Of a stretch of DNA of 6,632 nucleotides, positions 1 through 5,254 are shown piece by piece. The DNA is taken from contig JAOUDR010000158.1 in NCBI GenBank assembly GCA_029859185.1, forward strand, positions 1 to 6,632, read 5' to 3'. How positions within the stretch are numbered: the stretch's first letter is position 1; the number at the start of each line of letters is the position of its first letter. The notes beneath the pieces are model-generated. The model ran no database searches. It had not been told where the DNA came from and worked only from the letters and a program-made list of their open reading frames with translations. The stretch comes from Gemmatimonadota bacterium (GTDB taxonomy: Bacteria; Gemmatimonadota; Gemmatimonadetes; Gemmatimonadales; GWC2-71-9). The translations under genes were made by a program, and so were the position numbers.

Positions 1-20
1 GGGGGGGGGCAGAAGGGGCA

Positions 21-53
21 GAGAAAAGGGGTGGGGGAGGTCCGTGCCTCTCC
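21..53 (-). terminator. possible weak terminator after the lipoprotein gene
   Basis: On the minus strand, 28 bases past the lipoprotein stop, bases 53-47 and 40-34 can form a 7-pair stem with one C-A mismatch and a 6-base loop. A TTTT run at 27-24 follows about six bases later. The geometry is imperfect because the T run is displaced. The surrounding sequence is so purine/pyrimidine-skewed that a chance foldback is quite possible. It is listed because it lies where a terminator would be expected. Confidence 0.22.
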
Positions 54-60
54 GACCCCT

Positions 61-78
61 CCCACTTCTCCCACTTCT
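61..78. repeat. two tandem 9-bp repeats
   Basis: CCCACTTCT occurs twice without spacing (61-69 and 70-78), directly beyond the lipoprotein stop codon. Bases 11-18 (AGAAGGGG) are close to the reverse complement of the unit, so the whole 11-78 stretch is an imperfect purine/pyrimidine foldback. It is simple sequence with no evident function. Confidence 0.6.
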
Positions 79-81
79 CCG

Positions 82-519
82 CTACGTCGAGTCCGCCAGG
101 GCTTCCACCCGGAAGCGCGCCCGGTAGTCCTCCGGCGGGATCGCGACGCCGGTCCGCGGCGCGGGCTGCAGGTCCAGCAGCGTCACCCGGAAGCCGTTGA
201 AATCCACCGCGGGCATACCTTCGGACGTGTTGAGCGTCTTGGGATGACTTGGTCCTTCGCCCAGGCCCACGGCAATCTCGACCGCGGCGTTCCCCTGCCA
301 GATGCACACGACGTCCACCGGACAGCGGGAGTCGCTGGACACCTCCAGGAACGACAGCCGGAGAATCCCGACCGCGACTTCCGCGCCCGGGGCCATGAGC
401 ACCGAATCGGCGAGGATCGCCTGCGTGGATGGGGCCGGAGCGGCGGGGTCGGTCCCGCACCCAATACCCACGAGGAAGAGCAGTGTGGCCGGCACCAGCC
501 GGTGTTCGCGGACGGTCAT
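82..519 (-). CDS. small secreted lipoprotein, DSRCP...CIWQG family
   Basis: This is a 145-residue protein of unknown function, predicted to be exported and lipid-anchored. Residues 1-20 form a signal peptide (basic MTVREHR, hydrophobic ATLLFLVGIG) ending at Cys21. The lipobox is imperfect (GIGC rather than LAGC). A Pro/Ala-rich linker follows, and then one compact domain. The domain carries DSRCPVDVVCIWQGNAAVEI (residues 63-82), with Cys66 and Cys72 six residues apart and suited to a disulfide or metal site. I recall this motif from small lipoproteins of unknown function in several phyla, but cannot check that here. The ATG at 519 is chosen because GGAGG lies five bases upstream; longer reading frames run into the neighbouring gene and are not protein-like. 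It lies 74 bases downstream of the reductase-like gene on the same strand, so co-transcription is plausible. Lipoprotein assignment is likely; function is unknown. Confidence 0.85.
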   Translation of the reverse strand: MTVREHRLVPATLLFLVGIGCGTDPAAPAPSTQAILADSVLMAPGAEVAVGILRLSFLEVSSDSRCPVDVVCIWQGNAAVEIAVGLGEGPSHPKTLNTSEGMPAVDFNGFRVTLLDLQPAPRTGVAIPPEDYRARFRVEALADST

Positions 520-593
520 GGAAGCCTCCAAGTGCGATACCCCAGTGGGGCCCGCACCGTCACATCGGCCCGCGCGGTGGTGCCGGCTCCCGC

Positions 594-1112
594 TCATCCT
601 GCTTTCCGGTACCAGAGCTGGACCAGTCCACGCTCGTATTCGACACACCGCTCGAACACGAGCGGCATTGGCGGGTGCCTGTCGGGAAAGAGCGGGATGC
701 CGTCGCCGAGCAGGATGGGGTGGACGGACAGGATCACGTCGTCGATCAGGTCCAGCTCGCGGAACGCGTCCACGAGGCCGGCCCCGCCCACCAGCCAGAG
801 GTCCTTCCCCTCCTGCCGCTTGAGCGCTCCCACGAACCGCGGGAGGTCTCCGGTTACGTAGGTCACCGGCACGCCGTCGTCGGCGCGCCGTGAGCGCGAG
901 AACACGTAGTTCGTCATCCCCTCGTACCCCGCCGGCATGCCCCACGCGACCATCTGGTCGTGCGTCTTGCGACCAATCAGCGCCGCGTCCACGGTCGCAA
1001 AGAAGGCCTTCATCCCGAAGTCCCCGTCCGTGAACAGCCAATCAACGCCGCCGTCCGGGCGGGCGATGAAGCCGTCGAGGCTCGTGGCGATGAAGAGCTT
1101 CACGCGACGCAC
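594..1112 (-). CDS. dihydrofolate reductase family protein (RibD C-terminal type)
   Basis: This is a 172-residue soluble protein of the RibD-C / DHFR-like fold, the YwjB/YyaP type of stand-alone NADPH-dependent oxidoreductase. Visible family features are the N-terminal strand and loop IATSLDGFIA (residues 8-17), DAALIGRKTHDQM (42-54), VFSR (70-73), the nucleotide-binding stretch LWLVGGAGLVDAF (105-117) and HPILLGDGIPLF (131-142). The length fits the single-domain family of roughly 170-190 residues. The physiological substrate of these proteins is usually unknown. This one is unlikely to be the housekeeping folate enzyme, because the family differs from FolA and no folate or riboflavin gene is adjacent. 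The GTG start at 1112 has a GGGAGG site a few bases upstream and gives the standard family N-terminus. The lipoprotein gene follows on the same strand, and the transporter gene is divergent. Confidence 0.9.
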   Translation of the reverse strand: MRRVKLFIATSLDGFIARPDGGVDWLFTDGDFGMKAFFATVDAALIGRKTHDQMVAWGMPAGYEGMTNYVFSRSRRADDGVPVTYVTGDLPRFVGALKRQEGKDLWLVGGAGLVDAFRELDLIDDVILSVHPILLGDGIPLFPDRHPPMPLVFERCVEYERGLVQLWYRKAG

Positions 1113-1217
1113 GGCGCCCTCCCTGGGGAGTCCAGGTTAGCTTCTGTGGTACCCAGCGATCACGACGAGACAAAGGTACTGCGGGTTTCGGACCGCGGGC
1201 CCACGGCTCGCCCAACA

Positions 1218-1937
1218 ATGCCTGCCATGACCGCGACTGTCGAGTATGCGCCGAGCCGCGCCGAGCGTTTCAGCGACGGGTTCTATCTGCTGCTGAGCGG
1301 CATCTTCCTCACGTCGCTCACACTCGGCAACATCGTTGGCATCACGAAGTTCGTGGACCTGGGGATCTTCGTGATTCCCGCCGGGCTGCTGGCGTACCCG
1401 ATCACGTTCCTGGCCACCGACATCATGAGCGAGATCTACGGTCGGAAGCGGGCGCAGCAGCTCGTCTGGACCGGGTTCGCGATGAATTTCTTCATGCTCG
1501 GGCTCATGGCGTTGGGTCACGTCCTGCCGGACGCCGCGGGGGTATCCGGCGCCGCGTCCACGTTCGACACGGTCTACGACTTCATGAAGCCCAACGTGAT
1601 TGCCTCCATGATCGCGTATCTCGTGGCACAGTCGCTGGACGTCCAGGCATTCCACTTCTGGAAGCGACTCACAAAGGGGAAGCATCTCTGGTTGCGCAAC
1701 AACGCGTCCACGATCGGCAGCCAGATCGTCGACACGCTACTCATCTTGTCCATCCTCTACGCCACGGGCGGCCTCGGGGCCGAGATCGACACGCTGCCCG
1801 AGTTGTTCGCACTGATGGCGAGTTCCTACGCCTTCAAGTTCTGCTTTGCGTTGTTCGACACGCCGTTCTTCTATCTCGGCGTGTACGTGCTGCGCCGGAA
1901 GGTCGGAATCGTGCCGGAGGCAGTGGAGGAGGTGTGA
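1218..1937 (+). CDS. yhhQ: queuosine precursor transporter, YhhQ/VUT family
   Basis: This is a 239-residue inner-membrane protein of the VUT family (formerly DUF165). Its characterised members import the queuosine precursors preQ0 and/or preQ1 for tRNA modification. Diagnostic motifs are ATDIMSEIYGRKRAQ (residues 66-80), DVQAFHFWKR (141-150), WLRNNASTIGSQIVDT (158-173) and FDTPFFYLGVYVLRR near the C-terminus. About six hydrophobic segments are seen, roughly at 22-42, 50-68, 84-104, 126-144, 168-186 and 195-225. The start is uncertain: ATG at 1218 and ATG at 1227 are both possible, and neither has a clear Shine-Dalgarno site. Upstream codons in the same frame are antisense to the reductase-like gene and are not family-like. 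No queuosine biosynthesis gene is in the window, which fits a salvage role. Its stop is 16 bases from the stop of a convergent small gene. Confidence 0.93.
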   Translation: MPAMTATVEYAPSRAERFSDGFYLLLSGIFLTSLTLGNIVGITKFVDLGIFVIPAGLLAYPITFLATDIMSEIYGRKRAQQLVWTGFAMNFFMLGLMALGHVLPDAAGVSGAASTFDTVYDFMKPNVIASMIAYLVAQSLDVQAFHFWKRLTKGKHLWLRNNASTIGSQIVDTLLILSILYATGGLGAEIDTLPELFALMASSYAFKFCFALFDTPFFYLGVYVLRRKVGIVPEAVEEV

Positions 1938-1953
1938 CGGTGGCCGGCCCCCC

Positions 1954-2124
1954 TCAGCGCGTGAAGACGTAGTAGATGACGTAGAACCACGAGAAGATCC
2001 CGTGCAGGATGGCCCAGAGCACGCTCTGATGCTGGGACCAGGAGATCACCATGGCGAGTGCCGACCCGAAGCTGATGCCGGTCTTGGCGACTTCGCGCGA
2101 GTTGAATCGGCTGCTGGAGCCCAT
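1954..2124 (-). CDS. 56-residue two-helix membrane protein
   Basis: This is a short gene easily missed by length cut-offs. It encodes 56 residues beginning MGSSSRFNSREVAKTG, with two hydrophobic segments: residues 16-29 (ISFGSALAMVISWS) and 35-53 (centred on VLWAILHGIFSWFYVIYYVF). A charged/polar N-terminus and a short QHQS turn complete a helical hairpin. The pattern SVLWAILHGIFSWFYVIYY resembles a small conserved family of unknown function that I recall from several phyla. The start is strongly supported, since GGAGGG lies four bases before the ATG at 2124. The stop is TGA at 1954-1956. It lies 56 bases downstream of the nitrilase stop on the same strand and could be the last gene of that operon or an independent unit. 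Function is unknown; membrane location is likely. Confidence 0.85.
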   Translation of the reverse strand: MGSSSRFNSREVAKTGISFGSALAMVISWSQHQSVLWAILHGIFSWFYVIYYVFTR

Positions 2125-2180
2125 GTTTCCCTCCGGTATTGGATGGCAGTGGCCAACGGACGAACCGGCCGAACCCTACG

Positions 2181-3140
2181 TCACGGCGTCGGCGGCTCGT
2201 CGTCTTCGATGACGGTGAGGAACGGTCGCGGCCGGCGCCGTACCGTCAACTCGAAGAGATCCGGACGCGCGTAGTGGCCGGCGACGTCCAACTGGGATCG
2301 GGGACCGACGAGATCGGCGGCAGGGATCGAAGCGTACAGGATCGTCTCGGTCTCGTGCGCCGGACCGGCGAGCAGCTTCCCGTCGGGATGCACGATCACG
2401 CTGTCGCCCGGGTTGATCCACTCCCGGTCTGGCAGGTGCGAGGCCTTGAAACTCAGCCGGTCGGGCACATCGACGCGGCGCAGGGGGGAACCGCAGCCCA
2501 CCACGAGACAGCGGCCCTCTTTCGCGATGTGCCGCATGGAGGAGAGCCAGGGCTCGCCGCAGTCCCACGTGGGTGCCACCCAGATCTGCACCCCCCACGC
2601 GTAGAGCGCGTAGCGCGCGAGCGGCATGTAGTTCTCCCAGCAGATCAGGCCGCTCATCCGTCCGGCCGGCAAGTCGTAGACCTCGAGGTCGCTGCCGTCA
2701 CCGAATGCCCAGACCAACCGCTCGCCCGAGGTCGGTACCAGCTTGCGATGCCGGCCCAGGAGCGTGCCGTCGGCCCCGATGTAGACGACCGTGTTGTAGA
2801 GGGTGGTGCCACTGCCCTCGGTGTTGCGCTCATTCACCCCGATGGCCACGGCCGTGCCCGCCTGTCGCGCGGCCGCGCAGAGCCGCGCCGTCTCGGGGCC
2901 GGGTATGCTGATGGCGTTGGCGTGCAGCTCGGCGTAGGCCTCCCGGAGGACGGCGCTCTGTCCGGCCGGGACGTGCCAGACCCACGCCGGGTATCCGGGC
3001 ACGAACCCCTCCGGGAAGACGGCGAGGTCCGCGCCGTGCACGCCAACCTCGGCCATCAACTGACAGGCGCGATCGAGCGTCGCCTCGAGGTCCAGGAAGA
3101 CGGGGCTGGCCTGGACGGCGGCAACGGTCACGGATTGCAC
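2181..3140 (-). CDS. nitrilase, carbon-nitrogen hydrolase superfamily branch 1
   Basis: This 319-residue cytoplasmic enzyme is expected to hydrolyse an organic nitrile to carboxylic acid and ammonia, possibly with some amide formed. The active-site residues are all present: Glu44 in FPEGFVPGYP, Lys133 in HRKLVPT, Glu140 in SGERLVW, and nucleophile Cys167 in GLICWENYMPL. The CWEN motif together with HRKLVPT...ER.VW points to branch 1 (nitrilase / cyanide hydratase group) rather than the amidase or carbamoylase branches. APTWDCGEPW and the HIAKEGR segment also fit. The length is normal. The C-terminus after about residue 300 is an Arg/Pro-rich, then acidic, tail. The GTG start at 3140 lies six bases after the upstream stop, with GGAG nine bases before it, so translational coupling is likely. 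The natural substrate cannot be read from sequence. The operon partners suggest a dedicated pathway rather than general detoxification; that is inference. Confidence 0.93.
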   Translation of the reverse strand: MQSVTVAAVQASPVFLDLEATLDRACQLMAEVGVHGADLAVFPEGFVPGYPAWVWHVPAGQSAVLREAYAELHANAISIPGPETARLCAAARQAGTAVAIGVNERNTEGSGTTLYNTVVYIGADGTLLGRHRKLVPTSGERLVWAFGDGSDLEVYDLPAGRMSGLICWENYMPLARYALYAWGVQIWVAPTWDCGEPWLSSMRHIAKEGRCLVVGCGSPLRRVDVPDRLSFKASHLPDREWINPGDSVIVHPDGKLLAGPAHETETILYASIPAADLVGPRSQLDVAGHYARPDLFELTVRRRPRPFLTVIEDDEPPTP

Positions 3141-3146
3141 GGCTGG

Positions 3147-3524
3147 CTACTCCGGTCGCAGGGCGGCGCGCGCGATGCTCGCGAGGCGGTCGGACGACTG
3201 TGGATGGTCGGCAACGTGCTGGATCAGGGCGCGATGCTTGGCCAGGTCCGCGCGTGCCAGGACCTGGACGGCGTGCGCCCGCACCATCTCGTGCGGTGGC
3301 ATGGAGTGGGGCACGGAGGTGTCCGGGCTCAGCACCAGGCCGCCCTCGTGTTCGAGAAACGCGCGCAGGACGCGCTCGGACTCGGGGTGCAGGGCCGCCT
3401 GGCCGCCCGCCGTCGCCTGCGGGCGGGAGATCTCGTGCAGCGCCGCCACGACGCGGTCCCAGTGCGGCCCAGGTGCATCGTCGGGCTGCAGCGTGCGCCA
3501 CAAGAGGTCGTGTGCGCTAGCCAT
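3147..3524 (-). CDS. hypothetical 125-residue helical protein
   Basis: I do not recognise this protein. It is 125 residues, soluble, His-rich and mostly predicted helical, with no signal peptide or membrane segment. Residues 5-31 (HDLLWRTL...HWDRVVAALHEI) and 47-61 (PESERVLRAFLEHEG) look like amphipathic helices. A loop VLSPDTSVPHSMPPHE (64-79) leads into a second helical part, MVRAHAVQVLARADLAKHRALIQHVADHP (80-108). The ATG at 3524 is firmly set by AAGGAG six bases upstream, and this site overlaps the TAA stop of the preceding gene. The gap to that gene is 10 bases and the nitrilase start is six bases after the stop. Such tight sandwiching suggests a partner or accessory protein for the transglutaminase-like protein or the nitrilase. 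No catalytic motif is evident. Confidence 0.82.
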   Translation of the reverse strand: MASAHDLLWRTLQPDDAPGPHWDRVVAALHEISRPQATAGGQAALHPESERVLRAFLEHEGGLVLSPDTSVPHSMPPHEMVRAHAVQVLARADLAKHRALIQHVADHPQSSDRLASIARAALRPE

Positions 3525-3534
3525 GAGCGTCTCC

Positions 3535-4926
3535 TTACGGTCCCCAGAAGAAGGTGATCCCCGGTCCGTCGTCCGGAACGGTGGCGGTGCGCACGGTGAG
3601 CCCGTTTTCCGTCACGCACGGCGTATGGTGGGGTCCGCTTCCGGGATCCGAGCAGTGCCGGGATTGGTAGAGGGTTCCCCTGACCCGCAGGGATCCGAGC
3701 ATGTACGCAACGGCCTCGTTCAGGTAGGCCGTGCGAAAGTTCCCCAGCCCGCTCGTTCCCAGACGGCGCTGCTGGTCGGGGGGGGGCAGCGTGAAGTCGC
3801 GCAGCGCCACCGCGTGTTTGAAGAAGCTCACGTCGTAGACGTACCACTCGCCGTCGTGCTGGAGCAGGTTCACGCAGTGGCCGTCGTGAATGGATCCCGG
3901 CGCGCCCCAGAACCGATAGCGCGGTTCGGTAACCTCCCGGACAGTGCCGTCCGCCCCGTGGTCGGCGTCGTGAAACCGACTGGCCTGCTCGACAGGCGCC
4001 GTGCGATTGAGGCCCGGCTCCCGCACGACGATGGCACACCACAGGGCTGCCTGGTCATCGAGGGTGCGCCAGTCCACGGAGTAGGATCGGCGCTCGACGG
4101 CGACGCCGTGCGCTGCCGCCATCCCCTGAAACATCTTGTACCAGCCGCCACACAGGCCCCCGCCCTGGAGCAGCATGGTCCGGACGTCCCAGGCGAACAC
4201 GTAGTATTGCAGCGTCGATTTGTGCGTGTTGGCGATGATCGCGTCGCAGATGGCCTTGGGATTGTCGGCACCGGCTGCCCATTCGCACGTCCACGCCACG
4301 AGCTTGGCATACGTCCAGTTGGCCACGCCAGCGTCGGGCGACGGATTGGGGTAGGTGCCGTAGACCGGCCGGGCCCAGGGGGCGGCGTCGAGCGGGCGCC
4401 GCCACGTCGTGTAGATCGTGTGCTCCGACGTGCCGACCGCCATCACCCCGTCGGCGCGGCGCGCGTGCCACGTCCACCGGGGTGACGAGACACCGATGCG
4501 GCCCATGAGCGGTCGATCCAGCCGCAGCGTGACCGGTGCGCTCAGCCCCTGTGCGTCGAATGCCAGTGTCACGCGCCCCTCGGCCACGGCTGGCGCATCC
4601 GTCGCCGACGTGGCGCCCACGGCCCATTCGCCCGCCGCGGCGTCTCCCTCCGGACCAGCCACGCGGGCGAACACGACCTCGATATCCGGCTGCGTGCCCG
4701 CCGGATAGGCGGCGGGGGCGTTCCGGCCCGCCGGCGCGACGCGCACGCGCCCCGCGGGGTCGCGCCCCCTCCGGTCCCACTCGGGCGTCGCGCCGATCAG
4801 CGCGTCGTCCTCCGGATCGCGCATGACGATGGCGTCCCGGGCGTGCGGATGGCAGAAGTGCACGCTGTGAATGGAGAACGGCGCTGGCCCGTTCCCGCCG
4901 GTGCCATTGCTTGACAGGGATGTCAT
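3535..4926 (-). CDS. transglutaminase-like superfamily protein
   Basis: This is a 463-residue protein with a papain-like transglutaminase core in its second half. The proposed triad is Cys259 in GGGLCGGWYKMFQGMA, His350 in HDGHCVNLL and Asp365 in EWYVYDVSF; the order and surroundings match transglutaminase-like cysteine enzymes (protease, amidase or crosslinking types). Residues about 30-180 look like a beta-rich domain (DIEVVFARV, RVTLAFDA, VTLRLDRPL, RWTWHAR). The segment after about 385 is unassigned and has two Cys (425, 437). There is no signal peptide, so it is probably cytoplasmic. ATG at 4926 is preferred over an in-frame ATG at 4980, because the longer form would leave only 38 bases to the divergent peptide gene and its added residues look non-conserved. 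Neither start has a good Shine-Dalgarno site, so the message may be leaderless. It is the first gene of an operon with the 125-residue protein and the nitrilase. Substrate is unknown. Confidence 0.8.
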   Translation of the reverse strand: MTSLSSNGTGGNGPAPFSIHSVHFCHPHARDAIVMRDPEDDALIGATPEWDRRGRDPAGRVRVAPAGRNAPAAYPAGTQPDIEVVFARVAGPEGDAAAGEWAVGATSATDAPAVAEGRVTLAFDAQGLSAPVTLRLDRPLMGRIGVSSPRWTWHARRADGVMAVGTSEHTIYTTWRRPLDAAPWARPVYGTYPNPSPDAGVANWTYAKLVAWTCEWAAGADNPKAICDAIIANTHKSTLQYYVFAWDVRTMLLQGGGLCGGWYKMFQGMAAAHGVAVERRSYSVDWRTLDDQAALWCAIVVREPGLNRTAPVEQASRFHDADHGADGTVREVTEPRYRFWGAPGSIHDGHCVNLLQHDGEWYVYDVSFFKHAVALRDFTLPPPDQQRRLGTSGLGNFRTAYLNEAVAYMLGSLRVRGTLYQSRHCSDPGSGPHHTPCVTENGLTVRTATVPDDGPGITFFWGP

Positions 4927-5012
4927 GGGGCTGTAAATGGGAGGATCCCTCGTAGTTTGGCAAGGGCTGTCACGCAGCATCCCGGCGGCCCCTGCCGTCC
5001 AAACCCAGCCGA
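4927..5012. promoter_or_regulatory. divergent promoter region between nitrilase operon and peptide gene
   Basis: The 95-base gap between two oppositely oriented operons must hold promoters for both. TTGGCA (4957-4962, plus) and TTGCCA (4963-4958, minus) each match the sigma-70 -35 consensus in five of six bases and overlap as the odd palindrome TTGGCAA. I cannot find a convincing -10 box on the plus strand. On the minus strand CATTTA at 4939-4934 is 18 bases away but a poor match. If used, it would start transcription at about the ATG at 4926, giving a leaderless message. The region is real as an intergenic spacer; the box assignments are weak. Confidence 0.3.
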
Positions 5013-5017
5013 GGAGG
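5013..5017 (+). promoter_or_regulatory. ribosome binding site of the precursor-like gene
   Basis: GGAGG within GAGGAGG is one of the strongest Shine-Dalgarno matches in the window. Two overlapping-register ATGs follow, at 5019 and 5022. The first is only one base away, whereas the second is four bases away and nearer the normal range, so 5022 is taken as the start. Strong initiation is what a structural peptide gene would need. Confidence 0.7.
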
Positions 5018-5021
5018 TATG

Positions 5022-5222
5022 ATGCACCGGTTCACGAGCCGCGATCTGATGGTGTCCGTACTGCCGGCGTCGATGGGCGATGCGGCGGAATGCGCCACGG
5101 CCTGCACGAATGAGCCAACCAGGCCGTGCGACAACACGAAGGCCCCGACCGGCGAGCGGGACTGGGTCGTCGAGGCGGACCTCGCGGTCCTGCACGGAGA
5201 GCTCGCCGACGCGCTGGCCTAG
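5022..5222 (+). CDS. putative RiPP precursor peptide, Cys/Thr-rich
   Basis: This is a 66-residue peptide in three parts. The N-terminus MHRFTSRDLMVSVLPA (1-16) is amphipathic and leader-like. A middle stretch, about 17-47, is rich in Cys and Ser/Thr: Cys24, Cys28 and Cys36, with Ser17, Thr26, Thr29, Thr33, Thr39 and Thr43 (AECATACTNEPTRPCDNTKAPT). The C-terminus VVEADLAVLHGELADALA (49-66) is a predicted amphipathic helix with Leu spaced three to four apart. Three Cys mixed with six Ser/Thr is suitable for lanthionine or other Cys-Ser/Thr crosslinks. The gene has a very strong ribosome binding site and precedes a HopA1-like gene by 32 bases, typical of precursor-first RiPP operons. The odd point is the C-terminal helix, which could be a follower recognition element or place the core in the middle. 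I do not recognise a named family. It could instead be a small regulatory or structural protein. Confidence 0.62.
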   Translation: MHRFTSRDLMVSVLPASMGDAAECATACTNEPTRPCDNTKAPTGERDWVVEADLAVLHGELADALA

Positions 5223-5254
5223 CGGCTGCCGCTGACCGGGCCGTGAGGGGCGAA

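Noticed and set aside
960..1217. Upstream in-frame extension of the transporter gene on the plus strand
   Set aside because: It is antisense to the reductase-like gene, is Arg-rich without hydrophobic segments, and precedes the family-like N-terminus at 1218.
1113..1217. preQ1 riboswitch before the queuosine transporter
   Set aside because: I could not find a convincing aptamer pattern; the only stems are four base pairs long, which is common by chance at this G+C content.
2125..2180. Terminator between the nitrilase and the small membrane protein gene
   Set aside because: Only short palindromes such as CGGCCG and TGGCCA are present, with no stable stem followed by a T run.
2139..3557. Long open frame on the plus strand across the nitrilase and 125-residue genes
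   Set aside because: It is antisense to genes with intact active-site motifs and ribosome sites. Its translation is low-complexity (Gly, Arg, Val, His) with no domain, as expected in GC-rich DNA.
3175..4485. Another long plus-strand open frame opposite the transglutaminase-like gene
   Set aside because: It is a shadow frame: no ribosome site, no recognisable domain, and it runs across two real gene boundaries.
4927..4980. Longer form of the transglutaminase-like protein starting at ATG 4980
   Set aside because: It would leave only 38 bases for two divergent promoters. The extra 18 residues look like untranslated sequence and there is no good ribosome site. Not fully excluded.
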